From Nitrosomonas sp. (GTDB lineage: Bacteria; Pseudomonadota; Gammaproteobacteria; Burkholderiales; Nitrosomonadaceae): 64,000 bases of DNA. The translations under genes were made by a program, and so were the position numbers. The DNA is taken from the NCBI GenBank assembly GCA_019635215.1, contig JAHBZZ010000007.1, positions 1-64,000 of the forward strand, read 5' to 3'. Shown in pieces: positions 27,262 to 34,226 of the stretch; position 1 is the first letter of the stretch; each line of letters starts with the position of its first letter. The notes beneath the pieces are model-generated. The model was not told the DNA's origin, did not search any database, and saw only the letters and a list, made by a program, of their open reading frames with translations.

Positions 27262-27349
27262 GCCTAACTAGAATTAAACGTCCGAAATGACGCAATATAT
27301 TACGTCAAAAATGAAACCCAACATGTCAAACTGCATGCTATCTCCTTAA
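27262..27349. repeat. 88-bp structured repeat, copy B (partner 21589-21676)
   Basis: Starts GCCTAAC, an exact integron core-site heptamer, and has the central palindrome TGACGCAATATATTACGTCA (27288-27307). The compensating C-G/T-A change against copy A suggests the stem is selected. It does not have the two-arm layout of a classic attC. It forms the 5' boundary of the cassette gene at 26641-27237. Confidence 0.7.
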
Positions 27350-27371
27350 ATTTATTGATAATACACCAGTT

Positions 27372-27739
27372 CAGCTCGCGTAGGTCCGACTAGCCCCGCG
27401 TAATCGGACTTCCTGTCACACCTTTTAAAAAGGTGTCAGGTTACGCTTCGCTAACCTGACCTACCCTGACTAAATTCATCGGGATTTCCATTAAATCATC
27501 CCGGCTGAACCCCTTGAATGGGAATATTCAATATAAACCGCGTTGGATTTTTATGCTGGATCGTCAATTCGGCCGAAATCTGTTCACTGAGCAGTTGCAC
27601 GAGCTGCAGACCCAGCGATGATGAGTTTTCTATATCAAAGTCTTCCGGTATGCCTACGCCATTGTCCGCAATGTACAGTTGCAATACCGCCGGTTCGAGA
27701 TATTTCAGGCTGATATCGATATTTCCGGAATCATGCTCG
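27372..27739. repeat. 368-bp direct repeat, left copy (duplicate of 28502-28869)
   Basis: Nearly identical to 28502-28869 at a constant offset of 1130 bp. It contains hairpins ACACCTTTTAAAAAGGTGT (27418-27436) and CAGGTTACGCTTCGCTAACCTG (27437-27458) and the last 81 codons of the kinase gene. The match ends abruptly after TCATGCTCG. Confidence 0.9.
27496..27739 (-). pseudogene. Duplicated 3' fragment of the sensor-kinase gene
   Basis: Encodes EHDSGNIDISLKYLEPAVLQLYIADNG to the stop, the same as the last 80 residues of the kinase at 28626-30038 with two visible substitutions (I to V, R to H). It covers the ATP-binding N and G boxes' ends only. Upstream of the match the frame runs into foreign sequence. 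Not functional as a kinase. Confidence 0.85.
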
Positions 27740-27745
27740 AAAACA

Positions 27746-27817
27746 CATCCTACGCATTTCGAGTGCAAGTTCTGCCCTTATGCCAATCGCTGCTGGCAGG
27801 AAAGAGGAAAGCAATGA
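27746..27817 (+). pseudogene. Fragment resembling the Cys-cluster end of a RecB/Cas4-type nuclease
   Basis: On the plus strand the last codons before a TGA read HFECKFCPYANRCWQERGKQ. The C-x2-C-x5-C-W arrangement is like the C-terminal iron-sulphur cluster motif of PD-(D/E)XK nucleases of the RecB/Cas4 type, often phage-borne. Only about 22 residues remain, between the kinase duplicate and the antitoxin gene. Weak evidence. Confidence 0.3.
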
Positions 27818-27833
27818 GTACGTTTCTTAAGTC

Positions 27834-28169
27834 TCAATCAAGTGCAGCGAGCGCTGCCTCAGGCACCTTATCCAGTATCTTGAGCAGAGCCTTGGCGGCC
27901 CCGGTCGGGCAGCGTTTGCCTTGTTCCCAGTTGCGGATGGTATCGAGCGGGACACCGATGCGCTCGGAAAACTCCATCTGGCTCAATCCCAGGCGCTTGC
28001 GCACACGGCGGGTGAATTTAGCTGCATCTTGCATGGCTTCCATTTCATCGGCTGCCTGCTGGGCAGCAATGTCCTGTTCGGTGGCAGTATCCACGCGCGC
28101 AGAATCAATACGCCCCAGTTTCATCGTAGTTGGATCGGCTGGGTCAATCTTCACGCGTATGGTCTTCAT
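27834..28169 (-). CDS. XRE-family antitoxin of the BrnT module
   Basis: 111 aa. The C-terminal half is a helix-turn-helix (VRKRLGLSQMEFSERIGVPLDTIRNWEQGKRCPTGAAKALLKIL), the N-terminal half is a charged extension (ARVDTATEQDIAAQQAADEMEAMQ). Its start overlaps the end of brnT by 26 bp. It should bind and neutralise BrnT and repress the module. Classic BrnA is ribbon-helix-helix, so this is the XRE-type variant. Intact, while the toxin is not. Confidence 0.8.
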   Translation of the reverse strand: MKTIRVKIDPADPTTMKLGRIDSARVDTATEQDIAAQQAADEMEAMQDAAKFTRRVRKRLGLSQMEFSERIGVPLDTIRNWEQGKRCPTGAAKALLKILDKVPEAALAALD

Positions 28170-28424
28170 AGTAGCGGATCTCTCGTTGGTTGGCTTTGCG
28201 AGCGGAAATGATGCGCATCACATTCTTCTGGGTGTGTAGACCAGGACAAACAGGCGCCGTTCAATCCTGCCCATCAGCTGATATCGCTCCTCGCCATAGC
28301 TGTAGCGGACATCCAGCTGAATCACCCGATCCAGATCGAAAAAAGCGCGTGCAGCATAAGCAAAGTCGAATCCACGCTCGCGAAAGCAGGCTTCGCTCTT
28401 GGCTTCATCCCATTCGAAATTCAT
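28144..28424 (-). pseudogene. BrnT-family toxin, frameshifted
   Basis: Starts MNFEWDEAKSEACFRERGFDFAYAARAFFD, the BrnT signature, and continues YGEERYQLMGRIERRLFVLVYTPR. Then the reading frame stops (ATG TGA near 28220). One base is missing: in the next frame the sequence continues as NVMRIISARKANQREIRYYED with a stop at 28144-28146, the expected end of BrnT. The loss lies in the AGAAGAATG stretch near 28222-28230. An RNase toxin of about 93 aa is therefore inactivated, assuming the base is really absent. Confidence 0.8.
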
Positions 28425-28501
28425 GGGCGCAGTGTAGTTCATTAGCCTATACACAGCAAGTCTGGAGGTAACTATGAAATCAACTTCCAAACTACACAAA
28501 C

Positions 28502-28869
28502 CAGCTCGCGCAGGTCCGACTAGCCCCGCGTAATCGGACTTCCTGTCACACCTTTTAAAAAGGTGTCAGGTTACGCTTCGCTAACCTGACCTACCCTGAA
28601 TAAATTCATCGGGATTTCCATTAAATCATCCCGGCTGAACCCCTTGAATGGGAATATTCAATATAAACCGCGTTGGATTTTTACGCTGGATCGTCAATTC
28701 GGCCGAAATCTGTTCACTGAGCAGTTGCACGAGCTGCAGGCCCAGTGATGATGAGTTTTCTATATCAAAATCTTCCGGTATGCCTATGCCATTATCCGCA
28801 ATGTACAGTTGCAATACCGCCGGTTCGAGATATTTCAGGCTGATGTCGATATTTCCGGAATCATGCTCG
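28502..28869. repeat. 368-bp direct repeat, right copy
   Basis: The original location: it includes the true 3' end of the intact kinase gene and its downstream hairpins. The pair of repeats brackets the BrnT/XRE module. Confidence 0.9.
28548..28588 (-). terminator. Twin hairpins downstream of the sensor-kinase gene
   Basis: ACACCTTTTAAAAAGGTGT (28548-28566) and CAGGTTACGCTTCGCTAACCTG (28567-28588) are two adjacent perfect or near-perfect hairpins, about 40 bp beyond the kinase stop. The first has A/T-rich inner arms, the second has the TACGCTTCGCTA loop of REP-like palindromes. Probably terminating and mRNA-stabilising. Confidence 0.5.
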
Positions 28870-30038
28870 GCAAACGCATATTTTATCGCGTTGGAGCATA
28901 ACTCATTGATGATCAGGCCCAGGGGAATACTGATATCGATCGGCAGGAAAACAGGGTCCGTATCGATATTCACCTGTATTCGAGAAGAATCCAGCGCATA
29001 GGAAGATGCCAGGCTGTTGACCAGCAATTGAATGACGCTGGAAAAGTCGACACTGGAAAAGTCGGACGACTCATAGAGAATCTGGTGAATCAGCGCCATT
29101 GATTTCACTCTGTTCTGGCTTTCCTTCAGAATGGAAATTGCGGATTCATTGAATAATATATCGGATTGAATGCCGAGCAGGCTATCGATGATCTGCAGAT
29201 TATTTTTGACCCTGTGATGTATTTCAGCCAGCAAAAGATCCTTCTCCTTCAAGGCAGCCATCAATTGCTGTTCCTGGTTTTTCCGTTCGGTAATATCGAT
29301 CACCGAGGCCAGCACCATCATGCCCTGCGGTGTCCGGATCGGATTCAATCCCACTTCGACCGGAAACTCTTTTCCACCCTTGTGTAACCCATAAAGATCT
29401 CTGCCATGTCCCATGGCACGCGCACTGGGCTGCTTCAGATAATTTTTCCGCAGCTCCGGATGGCTGCTGCGATGCGATTCGGGTATCAGGATTTCAATCG
29501 GACGACCTATCAATTCCTCGCGGCGATAACCGAACAGCATCTCGGTCGTTGAATTCACCATGACAATCACGCCATCGTAATTGGTCATGACCATGCCATT
29601 GGGGGAGGCTTCAACAGCCAGATGGATCATTTCCTCGGCATGTTTGCGGTCGGTGATATCGACTATGGCGGCCAGTACAAAAACGCCATGATTGGTTTCG
29701 ACCGGATTCAGCCCCACTTCGACGGGGAATTCATTGCCATTCTTGCGCAAACCGTAAAGATCCCTGCCATGCCCCATCGGGCGGCTTTTTGATTCGCTGA
29801 GATAGGATTCCCGATAGCTGGGATGATGATGCGTGAATCTTTCAGGTATCAGTATTTCGACGGACTGGCCGATCAGCTCCTGCCGTGAGTAGCCGAAAAG
29901 CCGCTCCGTGGTGGAATTGACCATGACAATGATACCTTCACGGTTTGTGATCACCATGCCATTCGGCGAAGCCTCCACGGCGAGATGCATCATTTCTTCG
30001 GTATTATTCAAATTGTCCAATCGAATCAGCGGTGGCAT
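28626..30038 (-). CDS. PAS-PAS HisKA_2-type sensor histidine kinase
   Basis: 470 aa, soluble, no membrane segment. Two tandem PAS domains (about 15-132 and 137-254) are strikingly alike (LAVEASPNGMV-TN, MGHGRDLYGL, FPVEVGLNP), a recent internal duplication. The HisKA_2 dimerisation helix has the phospho-acceptor in EIHHRVKNNLQIIDSLLGIQSD (about 273-294), followed by a HATPase domain (NELCSNAIKYAF, ADNGIGIPEDF, LGLQLV). It lies 45 bp downstream of the REC-PAS-GGDEF-EAL gene on the same strand, so the two probably form a signalling pair controlling c-di-GMP. Its 3' end is duplicated at 27372-27739. Confidence 0.9.
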   Translation of the reverse strand: MPPLIRLDNLNNTEEMMHLAVEASPNGMVITNREGIIVMVNSTTERLFGYSRQELIGQSVEILIPERFTHHHPSYRESYLSESKSRPMGHGRDLYGLRKNGNEFPVEVGLNPVETNHGVFVLAAIVDITDRKHAEEMIHLAVEASPNGMVMTNYDGVIVMVNSTTEMLFGYRREELIGRPIEILIPESHRSSHPELRKNYLKQPSARAMGHGRDLYGLHKGGKEFPVEVGLNPIRTPQGMMVLASVIDITERKNQEQQLMAALKEKDLLLAEIHHRVKNNLQIIDSLLGIQSDILFNESAISILKESQNRVKSMALIHQILYESSDFSSVDFSSVIQLLVNSLASSYALDSSRIQVNIDTDPVFLPIDISIPLGLIINELCSNAIKYAFAEHDSGNIDISLKYLEPAVLQLYIADNGIGIPEDFDIENSSSLGLQLVQLLSEQISAELTIQRKNPTRFILNIPIQGVQPG

Positions 30039-30083
30039 ATTCCTGAACTCCAGTTTTCCTGATATAACTATTTCACTGAAAAA

Positions 30084-32519
30084 TCAGCTTCCCAACGTCG
30101 TTGGATGATCCGGCCGATTTCTGATCAGATCGGGTATCTGCTCCGGCGCAACCGGCTTGCCAAACAAAAATCCCTGCAAATCGTTACACCCCAGGTTATT
30201 CAGAAAATTAACCTGCTCCGATGTTTCGATACCTTCCGCAACCACCTTCAAATTGAGCTCTTTGGACAATGCCAGAATTGCGGCTGCAATGGCACAATCA
30301 TTTTTATCCTGAGGAATGTCCTTGATAAAACTCTGATCGATTTTCAAACGATGTATGGGCAGATTCTTCAATGAACTCATACAGGAATAACCGGTACCGA
30401 AATCATCGATGGAAATCGATACCCCCAGCTTTTCCAATTGCTGCAGGCACGTGATATTAACCAGGTCATTCTGCAGGCAGGATTCCGTTATTTCCAATTC
30501 AAGCAGGTGCGCCGGCAGATGATATTCCGCCAGTAATCCCGCAATGAAAAGCGGCAGATGATTATCCGAAAATTGCCGTATCGAGATATTCACCGAGATC
30601 CGAAGGTCATGGAAACCGGCCGCGCGCCACACACTCAGTTGCCTGCAGGCCTCTCGCAATACCCAATTCCCGATCGCGAGGATAAGCCCGCTCACCTCCG
30701 CCACAGGAATAATTTCCGCCGGAGACAACAGACCCTTGACCGGATGTTGCCAGCGTATCAGCGCTTCCACGCCGGTTACTTCAAGTTCCGATGCAGAAAG
30801 CTGCGGCTGATAGTAAAGCAGAAATTCCTCTCTCTCCAAAGCAAGATGAAGTTCATGCTCTCTCGTCAAATAATGCACCGCTCTCTGTGTCAATGACGGG
30901 TGATAGAACAAAAAACGGTTTCGCCCGTTACTCTTTGCCTCATACATGGCAGTATCCGCCATTTGCACCAATCCGTCATGGTGGTCGGAATGATCCGGAT
31001 AAACACTGATGCCGATACTGCACGAAGGAACGATTTCCATACCGCCGACAATAATGGGACTGGACAGACAATTCAGGATTTTTTCGGCGATTTTGGCGAA
31101 TGCATCCCGGGAATCCGCATTCGTGACAATCACGACAAACTCATCGCCGCCGAGTCTGCCCAAAGTATCGCTCTGCCGCAGTATCGCCAGCATTTTTTGC
31201 GAAATATGGCACAACATCGAATCTCCGGCTTTATGGCCAAGCGTATCATTCACCCGCTTAAAGTTATCGATATCGATAAACAGCACACCCAACAGTAATG
31301 ATTCTCGCGCTGCTTGTGCCAGCGCCTGCTTTAACCGATCCATCACCAGCATGCGGTTCGGTAAATTGGTCAGATTGTCGTAATAGGCAAAATAGGACAA
31401 CTGCTCCTGCGCTTCCCGCACGGCGGTGATATCCGATACCATGACGATAAATTGCTTCTCTTCATCACACTTCCTGACAGGAATCCGGCCAATGGATAAC
31501 CACGCATAGATTATTTCATTATTCTTTTTGTACGCCTTGATCTCGCCCTGCCAGCTATCGTGATCATCCATGCTTTGCCAGATTCTTTCATAGGCCTCTT
31601 TACCCAGAAACTGGCTTGTCAGGAACGGTAATTCCTGATTTTTCAGATCATTTTCCTGGTATTGGGTCATGACAAAAAAAGCATTGTTCGCGCAGTCAAA
31701 CTGCCTGTTTCTAAGAATGACGATACCCTCCGTCGCGCATTTGAAGATGGTGGCCGCTTGTGCCAGCCGGTTTATAATACGGCGGCTCTCGGTCGTTTCC
31801 TGTAAAATGCCGACGATCTGGAGATCGTCCACCTTTCTGAATGATTTACCATACAACTTATACCAGGCATTTTGCCCGCCACCGGAATTGACACGGAATT
31901 CGATCTCGTCGGTATTATCCGGTTCGCTGCGCAATCTCTCGATAAATTCAAATACCTTCCGCTTATCATGCTTGTCTATCGACTGGAAAAACGCTTTCCA
32001 GTCAGTTAACGGCTCGAGGTTACCTTTACTGCTTTTCCGCATGAATACTTCGCAAGGCTCTTTCGCGATTTCCCAGGTACCCAGATGCGCGGCCTCCAGT
32101 GCAAGCCGGAAATGCTGTTCATTTTTTGTGATCTGCATATCTCTTTCATAGCGTTCTATGCTGATCTGAATCATGACATGCAGTTCCCTGTCGGAAAATG
32201 GCTTTAACAAATAACCATAAGGCCTGGTTTCTCTTGCCCTGCTCAAGGTTTTTTCTTCGGAATAAGCCGTCAGATAAATAACCGGAATACTGTGCATTTT
32301 CTGCATCATGGCGGCCACTTCCACACCATCGGCATCGCCCTGTATATGGATATCCATAAGCACGATATTAGGCTGTTCTCTCTTTACCAACGCCAATGCC
32401 TTATTACCATTGGCCGCCATTCCGGTAATCTGGTACCCCAATTTCGTCAAACGTCTTTTCAGATCGAGCGCTACGATCTGTTCGTCTTCAACTATTAATA
32501 TTTTGATAGATTTATCCAT
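30084..32519 (-). CDS. Response regulator with PAS, GGDEF and EAL domains
   Basis: 811 aa c-di-GMP enzyme. REC domain 1-120 with phospho-acceptor Asp about 56 (VLMDIHIQGDADG), two PAS-like regions (about 130-250 and 255-375), GGDEF domain (about 380-545) with intact GGDEF and the inhibitory I-site RQSD five residues before it, and EAL domain (about 560-805) with EALIRW, ELEITES, DDFGTGYS, KIDQSFI and AEGIE. All key residues of both catalytic domains are present, so it may make and break c-di-GMP under phosphorylation control. Partner kinase is encoded just downstream. Confidence 0.93.
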   Translation of the reverse strand: MDKSIKILIVEDEQIVALDLKRRLTKLGYQITGMAANGNKALALVKREQPNIVLMDIHIQGDADGVEVAAMMQKMHSIPVIYLTAYSEEKTLSRARETRPYGYLLKPFSDRELHVMIQISIERYERDMQITKNEQHFRLALEAAHLGTWEIAKEPCEVFMRKSSKGNLEPLTDWKAFFQSIDKHDKRKVFEFIERLRSEPDNTDEIEFRVNSGGGQNAWYKLYGKSFRKVDDLQIVGILQETTESRRIINRLAQAATIFKCATEGIVILRNRQFDCANNAFFVMTQYQENDLKNQELPFLTSQFLGKEAYERIWQSMDDHDSWQGEIKAYKKNNEIIYAWLSIGRIPVRKCDEEKQFIVMVSDITAVREAQEQLSYFAYYDNLTNLPNRMLVMDRLKQALAQAARESLLLGVLFIDIDNFKRVNDTLGHKAGDSMLCHISQKMLAILRQSDTLGRLGGDEFVVIVTNADSRDAFAKIAEKILNCLSSPIIVGGMEIVPSCSIGISVYPDHSDHHDGLVQMADTAMYEAKSNGRNRFLFYHPSLTQRAVHYLTREHELHLALEREEFLLYYQPQLSASELEVTGVEALIRWQHPVKGLLSPAEIIPVAEVSGLILAIGNWVLREACRQLSVWRAAGFHDLRISVNISIRQFSDNHLPLFIAGLLAEYHLPAHLLELEITESCLQNDLVNITCLQQLEKLGVSISIDDFGTGYSCMSSLKNLPIHRLKIDQSFIKDIPQDKNDCAIAAAILALSKELNLKVVAEGIETSEQVNFLNNLGCNDLQGFLFGKPVAPEQIPDLIRNRPDHPTTLGS

Positions 32520-32642
32520 AAAATAGCCCTACAACCATTCGTCATTTATCCCCGACATTCAACAGAGCCAAAGCGGGAATCCATTTGAAAACAGCCTGCA
32601 TAACTTTAATTATCGCCACTGATTTTATCAACAATTCTCTCA

Positions 32643-32830
32643 GAACTTGTGCAATATCTCATTGAAGGACACATTGCTGCCGCGTTAAAATTGAACTCAA
32701 AATGCGCACATACTTCAAGTATGCTTCGTTTCGCCCTACGGATCAGCCTTACGGCTGTTTGCTACGTTTTGCTTGCGTCGTTCAATTTTGCCTTGCACTA
32801 CACCCCTTGATCAAGATTTTGAGCAGGCTC
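32643..32830. mobile_element. MITE with IS427-type ends, copy 2 (about 188 bp)
   Basis: Right end GATTTTGAGCAGGCTC matches the IS5-type ends at 1-16 and 18287-18302; the left end GAACTTGTGCAATATC is its diverged inverted repeat (about 11 of 16). TCA and TTA flank it. The arms share sequence with copy 1 (4838-4951), but about 75 bp are added in the middle, with CATACTTCAAGTATG and other small palindromes. The remaining bases of 32520-32995 show no gene. Confidence 0.6.
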
Positions 32831-32995
32831 TTAGAAACTATTTGGAAATGCTGAAACCGAACCAAAGAATACAATGCTTTAAGCGATGCTCGAAGCAAAT
32901 TCAGGTTTTCTTCGGTAAGCTACGCCAATCAAGGCTTCCATGCGGAATTTCCAATGTGAACCCACCATAACAGAATAAAACTTTAAATCGATACG

Positions 32996-34198
32996 ATGCA
33001 ATCGAACACTATATTTTTACCATGGTTCCGGGATAGCACCAAAACCTACGCACACGTATGGTTTTTTACGGCGGCATGCCTATATGCCCTATTGATGGTG
33101 CCATTGGCCATGCTGGCAAGGCATGGTTATGGACCGGCAGCACTGGCCACCCCAACCGGCCATGCTTTCGAAATGCTGTTTGGTTTCGCCCCGGCCCTGA
33201 TTGCCGGTTATCTGCTGGGGCCGATGCCAAGACGACGGCTGGTTTTATTTCTATTTTTCTGGTTGCTGGCACGGATTATGGGTTTGATCGCCTTGGCCGG
33301 CTGGTTGACCGCGGTCAGTAATGCCGTGTTTGTCGCACTACTCGCTTGGCATTTATTGCCCCGCCTGTGGGTCGCGAAAAAATGGCGTAACCGGACATTG
33401 GTACCATTGCTCGGCCTGATTTGTGCGATGACGATTGTTATCGCCTGGATCGGTCAGTTTGATCATTACGGGTTACAGCGCTCTTTACTGATTGAAAGTG
33501 TGCAATTATTCGCCCTACTGATGCTTTTTATGGGAGGCCGCATGCTGGCACCCGCGGCAGCCGGTGAGTTTTACCGCCAGGGAATGGAGCTGGAGGCCAG
33601 GGTTCAGCCGCATATCGAAGCCGGGTTGATTGTAACGGTCGCCGCTGCTTTCGTGCTCGCCCCCATCGCGGCTTCCGTCTCAGGCGCTTTACTGATCGTC
33701 AGTGGCATGCTGGCCGGTATCCGTCTGATCCGCTGGCAATTGTGGCATTGTCTGGCGCGGCCTGATCTGATCTGCCTCGGACTAGGCTATGGTTGGCTGG
33801 CGCTGGGACTCATATTGCTGGGTATTGCCAAACTGAACGACGGTGATTATTTCAGTACGGCGGTCCACGCGATCACAGTCGGTGCGTTAGGAACACTCGC
33901 CACCAACATCATCGTGCGTGTGACCCTGCTGCATGTGAAACAATATCCTTCACGCATACCGCAGATCACCACCATGACCGGCATCATAACCATTGCCGCA
34001 ATCACACGCATCAGCGCGGATTTCAGCGTACACCGGGAAATGCTGTTGGCCATCGCGGCGATCGCCTGGAGCACGAGTTTCCTGTTTGCGTTGTTTATTC
34101 TGCTGAATTGCCTGACTCATATGCCACCCCGAAAATCCAGACAAGAAATACTCTCTGCGTATCGTGACCGGCAGGTTCACGATAACAAAACCGACTGA
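32996..34198 (+). CDS. nnrS: NnrS family membrane protein
   Basis: 400 aa polytopic haem/copper membrane protein with about 12 predicted helices. Family hallmarks are HAFEMLFGFAPALIAGYLL near residue 52 and HAITVGALGTLATNIIVRVTLLH near 285, both with the conserved His. NnrS is linked to nitric-oxide stress relief; in ammonia oxidisers NO is an intermediate, so the role is plausible. Monocistronic on the plus strand. No FNR/NNR-type site was seen in front of it; a MITE ends 165 bp upstream. Confidence 0.85.
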   Translation: MQSNTIFLPWFRDSTKTYAHVWFFTAACLYALLMVPLAMLARHGYGPAALATPTGHAFEMLFGFAPALIAGYLLGPMPRRRLVLFLFFWLLARIMGLIALAGWLTAVSNAVFVALLAWHLLPRLWVAKKWRNRTLVPLLGLICAMTIVIAWIGQFDHYGLQRSLLIESVQLFALLMLFMGGRMLAPAAAGEFYRQGMELEARVQPHIEAGLIVTVAAAFVLAPIAASVSGALLIVSGMLAGIRLIRWQLWHCLARPDLICLGLGYGWLALGLILLGIAKLNDGDYFSTAVHAITVGALGTLATNIIVRVTLLHVKQYPSRIPQITTMTGIITIAAITRISADFSVHREMLLAIAAIAWSTSFLFALFILLNCLTHMPPRKSRQEILSAYRDRQVHDNKTD

Positions 34199-34226
34199 AA
34201 CCTGGCTTAGCATGGTCAAATAATAC

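Noticed and set aside
27262-27349. The 88-bp repeat as a canonical attC
   Set aside because: It has a core-site heptamer at one end and a central stem, but no matching R' at the other end and no L'/L'' arms; kept as an unassigned structured repeat.
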